From Nostoc sp. CENA543 (GTDB lineage: Bacteria; Cyanobacteriota; Cyanobacteriia; Cyanobacteriales; Nostocaceae): 64,000 nt of DNA. The translations under genes and the position numbers were made by a program. The stretch spans positions 6,082,501 to 6,146,500 of the forward strand of contig NZ_CP023278.1 of NCBI RefSeq assembly GCF_002896875.1. The letters run 5' to 3'. A model generated the notes under the pieces. The model saw nothing but the letters and a program-made list of their open reading frames with translations, was not told where the DNA came from and searched no databases. Of the stretch, positions 10,290-19,179 are shown piece after piece (positions within the stretch are counted from its first letter, which is position 1; every line of letters starts with the position of its first letter).

Positions 10290-10447
10290 ACCTGATTCGG
10301 AACAGTGGTACAAACAATAATTAACAGAAAATGTACACTAACTGGTTTTAACACCCAGTGTGAAATTAGAAAATTTTTCTGCTGTATTTAAACTAAGGGC
10401 AGATAGTGAATATTGCCAAATAAATAGACTTGGTTACAAAAACTTAC

Positions 10448-10939
10448 ATGGAAAAACGAATTTTAGGGTTAGATCCAGGACTAGCTATTCTGGGATTTGG
10501 GGCTATTAGCTGTACAAAAAACCCAAACCTCATACAAGATACAACAGTTAATGTCATGGATTTCGGGGTCATCAGAACTTCAAAAGACACAGATATGGGA
10601 CAACGTCTGTGTACCTTGTACGATGACTTACATACTCTTATTGACCATGTGCAGCCTGATTTGGTGGCGATTGAAAAACTGTTCTTTTATCGTATGTCAA
10701 GCACCATCCTGGTGGCACAAGCTAGAGGGGTAGTCATGCTCACCTTGGCACAACATAATCTACCTTATGTAGAATATACCCCTGCTCAAATTAAACAGGC
10801 TTTAACTGGCTATGGCAATGCTGATAAATCAGAGGTGCAAGAAGCAGTTGCACGGGAGTTAGATTTAGAAGATATACCCCAGCCAGATGATGCTGCGGAT
10901 GGTTTGGCTGTGGCTTTGACCGCGTGTTTTCAGTTGTAA
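10448..10939 (+). CDS. ruvC: Crossover junction endodeoxyribonuclease RuvC
   Basis: A 163-residue resolvase that cuts Holliday junctions. The catalytic acidic residues are visible: the first Asp in ILGLDPG, the Glu in AIEKLFF, and the C-terminal Asp pair in [14 protein letters not shown] start it at the ATG at 10448; an in-frame TTG at 10430 is less likely. It is the only gene on the plus strand between 7.2 and 18.5 kb. The unrelated resolvase ruvX lies 5 kb away on the other strand. Confidence 0.95.
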   Translation: MEKRILGLDPGLAILGFGAISCTKNPNLIQDTTVNVMDFGVIRTSKDTDMGQRLCTLYDDLHTLIDHVQPDLVAIEKLFFYRMSSTILVAQARGVVMLTLAQHNLPYVEYTPAQIKQALTGYGNADKSEVQEAVARELDLEDIPQPDDAADGLAVALTACFQL

Positions 10940-11125
10940 GTTGATGCACTAACACTTGATTTCTGCACTAAACTCTGTGCAGTTTCCTCTAATTATGGGG
11001 ATACCATATGTAGCATATTTTCTTTTTAAAAAAGATATCAATATTCAAAAAGCTTTTTTGCAATTTATGCTGATAGACAAAATGAAAAAAAATTGAATTA
11101 CTCTATCAAATTATTTTAATTACAT

Positions 11126-11153
11126 ATAAAAAAGGCTTGGTCATTCCAAGCCT
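11126..11153 (-). terminator. Hairpin unit 1 of the array
   Basis: A perfect 8-base stem AGGCTTGG / CCAAGCCT with loop TCATT (plus-strand reading). On the minus strand it is followed by TTTTTT. The shared box lies at 11160-11174. Confidence 0.7.
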
Positions 11154-11276
11154 AATTATATACCAAGCATTTACTACACCAAAACTAATGTAAACTCACT
11201 CATTCTCTGGGTCATCTGCCTCTAGATTGTATACAAATTATCTAATATCTGATATGTAATAACTTATTTGATGACA

Positions 11277-11303
11277 GAAAAGGTTTGGTTATAAACCAAA
11301 CCT
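11277..11303 (-). terminator. Hairpin unit 2 of the array
   Basis: A perfect 10-base stem AGGTTTGGTT / AACCAAACCT with a 3-base loop, followed on the minus strand by TTTT. The upstream box is only weakly conserved. Confidence 0.6.
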
Positions 11304-11488
11304 TGATAATTGCTGTGCTTAACAACGTAATAACACATTTTAATCTAAAACTTTTTACATATCATCTTCCTGGAGTATTTGAATATCTATTAATTTCGTT
11401 TTATGCTTCTACTATTCTAGTAAAATCAAGGATTAATTTGTCAGACATAATTATCGAAAAAAGGGACATAATAAATAACCCAAAAAAG

Positions 11489-11520
11489 TAAAAAGAGGCT
11501 TGAGGATTTTCTCAGCCTCT
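11489..11520 (-). terminator. Hairpin unit 3 of the array
   Basis: Stem AGAGGCT-T-GAG pairs with CTCAGCCTCT with one bulged T, followed on the minus strand by TTTTT. The shared box is at 11525-11539. Confidence 0.65.
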
Positions 11521-11712
11521 AGGTATACCAGGTGTTTACCATATATCCTTAATTTATGCCTATTTAGATAATAATTCATCTCTCAATAAGATGTGTACAA
11601 AATTTAAAAAATCTGGTATGCCATCTTCAAAAGCAATCAGATATAAGTATTCAATTAATTTTGCTAAATACCGTTTTGCAGATATTTTTAGCAACTAAAT
11701 AACGCAAAATAA

Positions 11713-11736
11713 TACCCTGGATGGCTTTCCAGGGTA
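11713..11736 (-). terminator. Hairpin unit 4 of the array
   Basis: A perfect 9-base stem TACCCTGGA / TCCAGGGTA with a 6-base loop. The T-run is weak (ATTATTTT on the minus strand). A TATAAT on the minus strand lies about 35 bases before the stem, a possible unit promoter. Confidence 0.5.
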
Positions 11737-11996
11737 CACACACGTTTTTCAGGCATTAACAGATTAGATTATAGCGATCGCAAAATTTTATTTCCCCCAT
11801 CCCCAGAAATATTTAATATCTTCAGAAATTCGCCATTTAAAACTTAAGACAGTTTAGGCAAACTTTTTGATGTCCTAATTTCCTATTTCTTCTTCAGCAA
11901 ACAGTCATGAATATAACGCCCAGTATTTCAAAAAAATCAAACCGATTTCCTATTAATTCGTTGATTAAAAATCAATTTATTAATTCTAGTTTTAAC

Positions 11997-12024
11997 AAAA
12001 TAGGCTCGGAGAATAGCCAAGCCC
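11997..12024 (-). terminator. Hairpin unit 5 of the array
   Basis: Stem GGCTcGG / CCaAGCC with one mismatch, followed on the minus strand by TATTTTGTT. The shared box is at 12029-12043. Confidence 0.5.
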
Positions 12025-12220
12025 ATTAATACCAAGAGTTTACCATATACTGTTTAATATATTGGTAGTATTGCTTTAGTTCATCTATCTATGGATGTGG
12101 AAATATAGCTTCAGATGTATCAAAAATACAGATGTGTAAAAGACATAAAATAGTAATTAATAAAAATGAGTAAATCATCGCTATAAAGCAATCATCCTCA
12201 AGCAAAAATCAACTATCAAT

Positions 12221-12247
12221 AAAAAAGGTTTAGCCAGTGCTAAACCT
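12221..12247 (-). terminator. Hairpin unit 6 of the array
   Basis: A perfect 9-base stem AGGTTTAGC / GCTAAACCT with loop CAGT (plus-strand reading), followed on the minus strand by TTTTTT: a textbook intrinsic terminator shape, 260 bases beyond the 3' end of the tRNA-Ser gene. Confidence 0.7.
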
Positions 12248-12506
12248 CCATAGAAAGCAGTTATTCGACACACCAGAATCAATTTAGAGCTACTCTTGTT
12301 TTCAGTCATCTCTCTGAAGGATGTGTTTAAATTTCCCATAATTTGATTAGAGGGGACTAGGGAGTACAAGCCAAACTTCTCGTTGAGACGCTGACGTGTA
12401 GCTTGCTTCCTCTGTGAGTGAAGTTACGCCGCTAACACTCCCTGTGAGTAGCTTTTATCTCCTGCACCCTACTCTCTTGCTTTTTCACCAAGTTGATTGT
12501 AATAAA

Positions 12507-12591
12507 CGGAGAGGGGGGGATTCGAACCCCCGTTGAGTTTCCCCAAAACGCATTTCGAGTGCGTCACCATCAACCACTCGGACACCTCTCC
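12507..12591 (-). tRNA. tRNA-Ser (anticodon CGA)
   Basis: An 85-base class II tRNA. The acceptor stem is GGAGAGG / CCTCTCC with discriminator G; the anticodon stem ACGCA / TGCGT encloses the loop CTCGAAA, giving anticodon CGA (codon UCG). A long variable arm follows (TTGGGGAAACTCAA region), then the T-arm GGGGG TTCGAAT CCCCC. No CCA is encoded. Confidence 0.96.
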
Positions 12592-12819
12592 AGATATAAA
12601 CTCACGAGTTTGAGTTTTTTTCAGTCTTGAAGTAACTCAAACTATGTAAATTTAGGAAACTACTGAGAATAAGTTTCCTTACGCCATGATAGCATCTATC
12701 AACTTGTAGCGATCGCCTGTCCCAGTTGATCAAACCAACTCAGTCAACGCGCACAGGAATATTTACATATAAATTTCACTGGATTGTAATATCTCTGTCA
12801 AATCCCTGTGTAATATTTA

Positions 12820-12872
12820 ATGCAGGCTAAAAGATAAGCTTTTTACAAGGGTAGGGCTTCCTACCTTTTTTC
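12820..12872 (+). ncRNA. Candidate short RNA ending at an intrinsic terminator
   Basis: There is no gene on this strand, yet a clear terminator (GGTAGG, loop GCTT, CCTACC, then TTTTTT) stands at 12850-12871. A possible -10 box TAATAT lies near 12810-12816, which would give a transcript of about 50 bases. The start is a guess; the terminator is what is seen. Confidence 0.35.
12850..12871 (+). terminator. Intrinsic terminator, plus strand
   Basis: Stem GGTAGG / CCTACC with tetraloop GCTT and six T residues. No upstream protein gene on the plus strand explains it. Confidence 0.7.
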
Positions 12873-12948
12873 AAAGCGAATATTTATATGGCTTTAATGA
12901 AGTTGTACAGCCTCATCAGTGGAAAATCATGCGGTTCAACTATCCTTG

Positions 12949-12977
12949 ACCCCGAAATTTTCGGGGTTTTTCTTTTT
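12949..12977 (+). terminator. Second intrinsic terminator, plus strand, facing proB
   Basis: Stem ACCCCGAAA / TTTCGGGGT followed by TTTTTCTTTTT. It lies next to the proB stop codon but points the other way, so it ends an unknown plus-strand transcript or blocks antisense reading into proB. Confidence 0.7.
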
Positions 12978-14085
12978 AGGTGAGAACTAAGTTATCTCGA
13001 TGAATCACGGTTTCTGCGCCGACGTGACCCAAAATCCTGGGAATATCCCTGGAGTGACAACCACGAATCTTTTCTAGGTCGGTGCTGTTGTAATTCACTA
13101 ATCCCCTAGCAATCTCTTGACCATTGCCGTCACATAATTGTACAGCGTCTTGGCTGTCAAATTCCCCTTCAACGGCTTTAATGCCGGCGGGTAATAAGGA
13201 TTTTCCAGCTTCTACAATAGCCGCGATCGCACCAGTATCTAAATATAATTTCCCGGTCGGCACTAGACCATAGGCAATCCAACGTTTCCGGGCTGAGGTG
13301 GGTTCTGGTTGGGGGAGAAAGTGTGTACCGATGGCTTCCCCTTGTAAAATTTTGGCGATATTGCGGGGAAATCTTCCCTGGGTAATCACGGTACGCACTC
13401 CTGCGGCGATCGCAATTCTCGCGGCTGAGATTTTTGTCACCATTCCACCAGTACCCCATTGTGACCCTTGAGAGCCTGTTTGCACTTGTAATTCTGTCAA
13501 TTCTTTCATGCTAGTTACCAAAGAAATTGGTTGAGCATCGGGTACAGAACGGGGATCGGCAGAATATAACTTATCAACGTCGGTGAGCAAAAATAGCCAG
13601 TCGGCTTCTACTAGACTGGCAACCAAAGCTGATAGGGTGTCGTTATCACCGAATTTCAATTCATCAACGGCGACTGTATCATTTTCATTCACGACGGGAA
13701 TGACACCCAATTCCAGCAGTTCACCAAAGGTATTGGAAACATTGAGGTAACGGCTACGCTGGACTAAATCACTGCGTGTGAGCAATACTTGAGCAATTGG
13801 CTGTTGCAAAGTAGTAAATAAATCGTCATATACGCGCATTAATCGCCCTTGACCAACAGCCGCTACAGCCTGCTTGAGGGCGATCGCTTTGGGTCTTTCC
13901 GTTAAACCCAAACGCGCACAACCCACTCCCACCGCGCCGGAAGATACTAAAATGACTCGATGACCCTGCTGTCGCAAATGCGTCAAGGTTTCCGCTAATG
14001 TGGCGATCGTAGAAAGTGCTAGTTGTCCAGTCTGCGGTTGAGTGAGGCTAGATGTACCGATTTTGACGACGATGGTTTTGGTCAT
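12976..14085 (-). CDS. proB: Glutamate 5-kinase
   Basis: A 369-residue kinase that makes glutamyl-5-phosphate, the first step of proline synthesis. The amino-acid-kinase domain shows KIGTSSL at residue 8, [32 protein letters not shown] and GTGGMVTKI; the last 100 residues form the usual PUA domain. The ATG at 14085 is the last unit of a heptamer repeat array that runs into the gene, so the repeat supplies the start codon. No proA is adjacent. Confidence 0.96.
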   Translation of the reverse strand: MTKTIVVKIGTSSLTQPQTGQLALSTIATLAETLTHLRQQGHRVILVSSGAVGVGCARLGLTERPKAIALKQAVAAVGQGRLMRVYDDLFTTLQQPIAQVLLTRSDLVQRSRYLNVSNTFGELLELGVIPVVNENDTVAVDELKFGDNDTLSALVASLVEADWLFLLTDVDKLYSADPRSVPDAQPISLVTSMKELTELQVQTGSQGSQWGTGGMVTKISAARIAIAAGVRTVITQGRFPRNIAKILQGEAIGTHFLPQPEPTSARKRWIAYGLVPTGKLYLDTGAIAAIVEAGKSLLPAGIKAVEGEFDSQDAVQLCDGNGQEIARGLVNYNSTDLEKIRGCHSRDIPRILGHVGAETVIHRDNLVLT

Positions 14086-14143
14086 TAGTCATTAGTCATT
14101 AGTCATTAGTCAACAGTCAACAGTTATTAGTCAACAGTCAACG
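14082..14143. repeat. Heptamer array abutting the proB start
   Basis: Four CATTAGT units are followed by CAACAGT units, a TTATTAGT and two more CAACAGT units. On the minus strand the units read ATGACTA and the last merges with the proB start ATGACC. Confidence 0.85.
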
Positions 14144-14365
14144 GGGATCAAGTTTGAGATCGTAATTGAATTATTGTATTAAACTACAAAGCGTCAGTCC
14201 CTCTATATATTGAGGCTGACGCTTTATGAGTTTATATAGATTTGTTATGGGCTAGAGTCTCTTTTTTTGCTGACTCTGATGTTATTAATACTTATAATCT
14301 GCGATTTTTGTTCATTCCTCGATTTTTTTAATTATTTTTTTAGATTTAGTTTTTTTAACCATTCC

Positions 14366-14905
14366 TCAATCTTTGTGAATTTTTGTATCATGAGTAATAA
14401 TTGATGCTCCCAAGATTTCCGAAAGCCAAACTTCAAAGTTACGAATGGGATGGGAACGCAAGACAGCATCAGGGTGGAGGATGGGTTCTACCAAAATTGT
14501 AAACATACCTAGACGATTTCCCGCTAGCACATCAGTAAACAAGCGATCGCCTACCATTCCTACCTGATGTACTGGTAAATCCATTGCCTGGAGTGCAGCA
14601 CGAATCTTTTTGCGGGAAGGTTTGGCTGCTCCCAGGTAGTAGGGCAAATTCAAAGAACGAGCAATGCTACCAATTCGAGCTTCGCTTAAATTATTGCTGA
14701 CTAGCCACAATGCAGTATGGGTGCGTACTTGCTCTACCCAAGCTTTCAATTCTGGGGAAGCCGCTCCCACTGTAATCGGGACTAAAGTTTCATCCACATC
14801 CAAAACTAGCCCTTTTAGCTCATAATGTTGAATAATCTCAGGGGTCAGACTCAATATCGAATCACCCAAAGCTAAATCAGGCTGCAAGAACTTGTTCCAG
14901 GTCAT
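14366..14905 (-). CDS. YqeG-type HAD-superfamily phosphatase
   Basis: A 179-residue HAD IIIA phosphatase. The nucleophile motif DVDETLVP is at about residues 36-43, motif II Ser-Asn at VSNN, the Lys at AKPSRKKI, and the acidic motif VGDRLFTDVLAGN near 118-130. Relatives include YqeG of Firmicutes and the organelle phosphatidylglycerophosphatase Gep4/PTPMT-like group, so dephosphorylation of phosphatidylglycerophosphate is possible but not shown. The ATG at 14905 again sits at the end of a heptamer array. Confidence 0.85.
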   Translation of the reverse strand: MTWNKFLQPDLALGDSILSLTPEIIQHYELKGLVLDVDETLVPITVGAASPELKAWVEQVRTHTALWLVSNNLSEARIGSIARSLNLPYYLGAAKPSRKKIRAALQAMDLPVHQVGMVGDRLFTDVLAGNRLGMFTILVEPILHPDAVLRSHPIRNFEVWLSEILGASIITHDTKIHKD

Positions 14906-14943
14906 AGTTATTAGTCATTAGTCATTAGTCATTAGTCAACAGT
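14903..14943. repeat. Heptamer array abutting the YqeG start
   Basis: Units of CATTAGT with one TTATTAGT and one CAACAGT, in 7-base phase, running directly into the ATG at 14905 of the minus-strand gene. Confidence 0.8.
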
Positions 14944-15121
14944 GTGTTTTTCTGTTTTCTAATACGATTTCCAGCGTAACTTAAACTTATTTACATAACA
15001 AATAGCCCTGAGCCATGATAGATGCTTGACTCTGGGACTAAAATTTTGATGATTAATTAAAAATTCCAGAATTTTAGATACAAAATGCCAGATTTTGATT
15101 TTTAATTAAAAATTTTGCCTG

Positions 15122-15694
15122 TTATTCCACTTCATTAAACAGTTGGTCTTCTAACAGTGGTTGCACTTCCCGAAACTCCTCTGGGGAAAGCAGTATGGGT
15201 TCGCCTGTTTTTGATAGTCTAGCGAAAAACAACAGTGGATCAAGCGGTGTATAGATGGCATACTCCTGCTCATGATGGTAGAAAGTGGTGATTAACTGCA
15301 ACTGCTCAGGTTCTAAATCTGCTTCTTCATCTTCAATTTCTAAAGTAAACAGGTCTGATTCTTCTACAGGAGGTAAATCACCAGCAACGGTCAAGGCATA
15401 AGCAGTATTTTTCAATACTAAATTCTGTTCAGCTAAGACAGCTTGAGCAGTGCTGAAGATTTCATCAATGATGTCATCATCTTCTACTAAAACTGCTTCC
15501 TCGTCCTCACCTTCACCCTCCCAGGCAAAAATTTCGATGGATGAATCGATAGGAAGCAACAAAACATATTCTTGTCCATCTGCTGAAAGCGAACGTTCTA
15601 CGTAACACTCAAGGGTTCGCCCCTTATCATCAGTCAAAGTGATGGAACTTGTGGGAGCTTGATCGTTATTTTCAGGAAATGGAGAAGAAAACAT
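15122..15694 (-). CDS. DUF3727 domain protein
   Basis: A 190-residue acidic protein with the pattern SSITLTDDKGRTLECYVE, VLLLPIDSSIEIFAWEGE, and a repeat of that layout near the C-terminus (YAIYTPLDPLLFFARL), typical of the cyanobacterial and plastid DUF3727 family of unknown function. I start it at the ATG at 15694 (MFSSPFPEN); an in-frame TTG at 15772 would add a hydrophobic leader of 26 residues not expected for the family. It lies 140 bases downstream of ruvX on the same strand, a pairing I recall from other cyanobacteria. Confidence 0.8.
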   Translation of the reverse strand: MFSSPFPENNDQAPTSSITLTDDKGRTLECYVERSLSADGQEYVLLLPIDSSIEIFAWEGEGEDEEAVLVEDDDIIDEIFSTAQAVLAEQNLVLKNTAYALTVAGDLPPVEESDLFTLEIEDEEADLEPEQLQLITTFYHHEQEYAIYTPLDPLLFFARLSKTGEPILLSPEEFREVQPLLEDQLFNEVE

Positions 15695-15834
15695 AGCTAA
15701 GAAATAAAACTTTATAAGTACCAACAGTTGGAAAAATCGCTTTGCTGTTTGATGACGGGTAATGTCAAGCAAATACCTTTAGACTTCAATACCACTGCTG
15801 CGTAACAGATTTCAGAATATCATGTTCAAAGGTA

Positions 15835-16296
15835 TCAATACTCTACGGCTATCTCGGAACTGTTAATTATAGCTCGTTTACTATCTAGCCACTGTTGTAA
15901 AATAATTGCTGCGGCTTTGCGGTCGATTAAACTTTTGTGGCGTGAGGGCGAGCGATTCTCAGCAATCATGAGTTGTTCGGCTTGAAAGGAAGTTAATCGT
16001 TCATCAACGTATTCTAAAGGCAGTTGTAGAGCTTTAGAGAGCCTATTGGCAAATTTTTGTACCTGACGAGCCTGAAAGCCCAAAGAACCATCCATTGAAT
16101 AGGGTAAGCCCACAACTAGTATTTGCACTTGACGCTCATCGACTAAATTACGGATTTGTGACACATCTTGTTCAAAAGATGTCCGCTCCAGGGTAGTAAG
16201 TCCTGTAGCGATTAACCCTGTGCGATCGCACCCTGCAATCCCAATGCGTTTACGTCCTACATCTAATCCTAGTGCTGATATATGTTTTGTGGTCAT
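15835..16296 (-). CDS. ruvX: Holliday junction resolvase-like nuclease RuvX/YqgF
   Basis: A 153-residue RNase H-fold protein. The first Asp is in LGLDVGRKRIGIAG, the second acidic box is VVGLPYSMDGSLG, the third is VDERLTSFQAE and the C-terminal Asp is in SLIDRKAAAIIL; the family is tied to 16S rRNA 5' processing and to junction resolution. The ATG at 16296 follows directly on a heptamer array. DUF3727 lies downstream on the same strand. Confidence 0.93.
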   Translation of the reverse strand: MTTKHISALGLDVGRKRIGIAGCDRTGLIATGLTTLERTSFEQDVSQIRNLVDERQVQILVVGLPYSMDGSLGFQARQVQKFANRLSKALQLPLEYVDERLTSFQAEQLMIAENRSPSRHKSLIDRKAAAIILQQWLDSKRAIINSSEIAVEY

Positions 16297-16338
16297 TAGT
16301 CAATAGTCAATAGTCAACAGTCAATAGTCAATAGTTAT
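16293..16338. repeat. Heptamer array abutting the ruvX start
   Basis: Units CATTAGT, CAATAGT and CAACAGT in 7-base phase from the ruvX ATG outward, followed by G-rich and C-rich low-complexity DNA up to about 16430. Confidence 0.8.
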
Positions 16339-16445
16339 TGGGAATGGGGCATTGGGTATTGGGCATTGTATATTTCTCCCCCTGCTCCCTGCTCCCTGCC
16401 CCCTGCCCTCTGGCTTCCCTGCTTCTGCTCAAAAGTCAGCAATCC

Positions 16446-17702
16446 TTAATTCTCCTGCTGCTCTTCTGTCAACTCTTGATGACAAACTGAGTCGATGTGA
16501 CAATTTTTACTATTAAATGTGACTGATTCTGACTGGTGTTTGACGGGGATTTCTGGGGTTTGCTTTTGTCTGACTTCTGCCCAGGACATTCCGCCGGGTA
16601 TGGGTTTACGGGCTGGTTGTAAGCCTTGTAATACATCAGTCCATTGAATCCCTTCTAAGGAGACAAATTTGGACTCCCGTAGTTTGTGCCACACGGAACG
16701 GGACATGATGAGGGTGTGTTCTATGCGTTTTGCGCCGATTCGTTCTAAGTATTCTTCCCTTTCTGGCTGGTAGTCAGAGGAAGCAAGTTTTAATCCTTGC
16801 TGGGGAAAATCTTGGGCAATACGAGCTAGTTGGGCTAATAACTCTGGATATAGCCAAGTATAAGCAGGGTGAACGGTCAGGGTAGCAACGTGGGGTGTGT
16901 CGCCTTTGCGCTCCAGTTGTACCTGAAAATAACCGATGGCGGCTTTGCGTTGGGGTTCAAAGACGTAGCCACTGACGACTTCGGTTTTTGTGACCCATTG
17001 TTTGACAGCATCAGCCAACGCGCCGAATAAACTGGTTTTAAAGTCGCGGTTATTGCGATCGAATACTTGGCGCACTAAAGGGGGCATTGAGGCTGTATCT
17101 AGTTGATAGAGTAATTGAGCATCAGCATTACTCACAGGTAAAAGATTAGGCAAGTCTGGTTCAGCTTGCGCTAATTCAGTCAGCAGTTCCGGCTCGATTT
17201 CCCAGTAAGTCATTTCAGCAAGACGCTGAAACCCATTTTGACGATAAAGTGCCAATGCGTCTAAATCATTGACATTAACTTCTAATAACCAAGTCCGCGC
17301 TTCTAAAATCGATTCAAAACAGTGGCGCAGGAGTTGGGAACCAATTACTTGTTTATCCGCACTCCTATCTAACATCACCCGATCAACGCGCCAAGTGGTG
17401 CGTGTGCGATTGAACGGTGACACTTGAACCATCCCTAAAAGCATTCGCCCCTGCTCGGCTACATAGGCGCAGAAACGATGTTGTAGGGGGTTAGGAAACC
17501 AACTTAAAAACCTCAGTAAGCCATACCAGCGATGCAGTGATTGCATTTGCTGGTTAACAAGGTTAGCTCCTTCGGGAGACAAAGCGGCAAAAGATTCTTG
17601 AGATAAACGCTCAATTCCGTCCAGATCCCTGTATTGGACTGGCCGGATGACAACGCTGAGATTTTGGGGAAGTAAGGAGTTCATTTTAATGTGGGCTGCC
17701 AT
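16446..17702 (-). CDS. GNAT-family N-acetyltransferase, two-part protein
   Basis: A 418-residue protein. Residues 17-175 form a GNAT domain (VVIRPVQYRDLDGI, then RVDRVMLDRSADKQVIGSQL in the acetyl-CoA loop area and ALALYRQNGFQRL near the end). Residues 190-340 look like a second, diverged GNAT-like half (KAAIGYFQVQ, TLTVHPAYTW). The last 70 residues are polar. The substrate cannot be told. I use the ATG at 17702, which has TAAGG upstream; an ATG at 17684 is also possible. Confidence 0.8.
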   Translation of the reverse strand: MAAHIKMNSLLPQNLSVVIRPVQYRDLDGIERLSQESFAALSPEGANLVNQQMQSLHRWYGLLRFLSWFPNPLQHRFCAYVAEQGRMLLGMVQVSPFNRTRTTWRVDRVMLDRSADKQVIGSQLLRHCFESILEARTWLLEVNVNDLDALALYRQNGFQRLAEMTYWEIEPELLTELAQAEPDLPNLLPVSNADAQLLYQLDTASMPPLVRQVFDRNNRDFKTSLFGALADAVKQWVTKTEVVSGYVFEPQRKAAIGYFQVQLERKGDTPHVATLTVHPAYTWLYPELLAQLARIAQDFPQQGLKLASSDYQPEREEYLERIGAKRIEHTLIMSRSVWHKLRESKFVSLEGIQWTDVLQGLQPARKPIPGGMSWAEVRQKQTPEIPVKHQSESVTFNSKNCHIDSVCHQELTEEQQEN

Positions 17703-17907
17703 GTAGCCTTAACTGACTGGGAAGAGGGGAACTGCTGCAATTATCTTAACGGCTTTCCGTGCTTTGCTGTTGCTCCCAAGGAGTGATTTTGGTCACTAAA
17801 TAATCGAAAAATAAACAAGCAGACTGGTTGAGTTAACTTTTGAGTTGCACTCAACGTAATCTGCTTTCATTTTATTTGCTTTTTTTGTTAATTATATTTT
17901 TTCTAAA

Positions 17908-18114
17908 CTACAAACCCTGACGAGAAACCAGCTTTTCAAAGGTGGCTTGGGTTTGATGTAGCAGTTGTTCTCGGCTATCTTCTTGTGTTGGTTTGAGGGT
18001 TGGAAGTAAATTGCGTGCTTGCAGAGTCATGTGCAATTGTAGATGGGCAACGTATTCACTGATATCTTCTTTTGTTAAAGACGCGCCTTGGGATAAATTT
18101 GACTCTATTGCCAC
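17908..18114 (-). CDS. Small hypothetical protein
   Basis: I do not recognise this 68-residue protein. It starts at GTG 18114 with AAGGAG six bases upstream, a strong reason to take it as real. It is soluble and mostly helical by eye (SLTKEDISEYVAHLQLHM, then REQLLHQTQATFEKLVSRQ) with no cysteine or membrane segment. It stands alone about 200 bases upstream of the GNAT gene. Confidence 0.6.
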   Translation of the reverse strand: MAIESNLSQGASLTKEDISEYVAHLQLHMTLQARNLLPTLKPTQEDSREQLLHQTQATFEKLVSRQGL

Positions 18115-18551
18115 TGTATTCTCCTTATCTTAGCGTGTGGTTGCTTCACATCATAAAAAACTTATCATGTTGTTTTACTGAGCTTCTTAATTTGCAATGA
18201 AGTTTAATGGTTGTCTTGACGGTGGGCATGGGGCATGGGGTATGGCTTATGGGGCAGGGGTTATGGGGTATTTTTACTGAAGTCTTGGTAAAGATGGACT
18301 TATATTTGAGGCTTTGCTGAAAATCCAGATTGGGCAAGGATTGTGAGTAATTTTTAACTGGTGGCAATATCTCAGACTGACTGTGTGAAACTACTGATAT
18401 TTAATGAAGTTTCTTCTAAAGAAACGAAGTTTGTTTAATTGGGAAACAAACTTACACTCCTCACTGTCGTTATAACTACGAAAATTGACGTACTCGGCTG
18501 AGTTCAAAATTTTCCAACAACATTGTTAAATATACCCATATAAGGTGAGTT
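18115..18551. other. Intergenic region with G-rich repeats and the promoter area of the DUF4360 gene
   Basis: At 18220-18270 GGGGCAT/GGGGTAT units recur, part of the genome's low-complexity repeats. Further right, ACTCCTCACTG at about 18456 recalls the core of the small RNA Yfr1 but lacks its flanking hairpins. No gene is seen. Confidence 0.3.
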
Positions 18552-19160
18552 ATGAAGAGTCAAAACTTCAAGCAAACATCTGTTAAGTTTGCTCAATCTT
18601 TCATGGCTGCGGCTGCGCTGATGACTGCTTCCGTTGGCCCTGCGTTGGCGAATAATCCTAGTGTGCAGATTCTAGGTGCAAATTACGGTGGTAATGGTTG
18701 TCCTGGGGGAACTGCTAGTGTGAGTGTGAGTCCTGATGGACAAGAGCTGACTATTCTATTTGACGAATTTGTAGCTGATGGCAGCCAGCGTTCACAAAGA
18801 CGCAAAAGCTGTAATATGAGCATTCCGATTAAAGTTCCCCAAGGTTTCCAGGTGTCTTTCTATGATGCGGACTTTCGGGGTTATGTTGCTCCTGGGACGA
18901 CTGGGAACTTGAGAGCCGAATACTTTTTTGCTGGACAACGTGGCCCTGTGTTTTCTAGAACATTCAGAGGCGAAAACAACTATAATGTGCGACACGAATT
19001 AGCGACTGTAGCTGATGTCTGGTCACGTTGTGGCGACAGTGTAAATATGCGGGTGAATGCGGCGATGACAGCTAGTGGTCAAGGAATAGCGACTGTTGAT
19101 TCGTTTGACCTTGCACACCGTGGTTTGGTTTATCACGTTAAATATCGCCAGTGTCGCTAA
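18552..19160 (+). CDS. DUF4360 secreted protein
   Basis: A 202-residue protein with a Sec signal peptide (positive start, hydrophobic run FAQSFMAAAALMTASV, probable cleavage after ALA near residue 33). The mature part has GCPGGTASVSVSPDGQELT and ILFDEF, and four cysteines that may pair: this is the DUF4360 pattern, a family of small secreted proteins of unknown role in fungi and bacteria. Ribosome site AAGGTGAG lies before the ATG. It ends 19 bases from the convergent WD40 gene. Confidence 0.88.
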   Translation: MKSQNFKQTSVKFAQSFMAAAALMTASVGPALANNPSVQILGANYGGNGCPGGTASVSVSPDGQELTILFDEFVADGSQRSQRRKSCNMSIPIKVPQGFQVSFYDADFRGYVAPGTTGNLRAEYFFAGQRGPVFSRTFRGENNYNVRHELATVADVWSRCGDSVNMRVNAAMTASGQGIATVDSFDLAHRGLVYHVKYRQCR

Positions 19161-19179
19161 GGTTGGAAGCAATAGTAGT

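Larger units (their letters stand above)
11126..12275 (-). repeat. Array of six diverged hairpin units, candidate tandem small-RNA genes
   Basis: Six hairpins at 11133-11153, 11281-11303, 11494-11520, 11713-11736, 12001-12024 and 12226-12247 are spaced 150-290 bases apart. Read on the minus strand the arms are mostly variants of AGGCTTGG / CCAAGCCT and most are followed by a T-run, as in intrinsic terminators. In three units (first, third, fifth) the minus strand carries, 18-20 bases before the stem, a shared box of the form GTAAAYNCYTGGTAT; weaker relatives of it precede the others. Nothing codes here. The layout is like that described for the NsiR1 tandem sRNA array of Nostocales, but I cannot verify sequence identity with it. 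Confidence 0.65.

Noticed and set aside
11285-11491. 68-codon open frame in the hairpin array
   Set aside because: It overlaps hairpin unit 2, has no ribosome site and an AT-driven composition.
12181-12369. 62-codon open frame across hairpin unit 6
   Set aside because: It reads through a terminator hairpin and has no ribosome site or recognisable product.
18440-18480. Yfr1-like small RNA core before the DUF4360 gene
   Set aside because: The core matches only in part and the flanking hairpins are missing.
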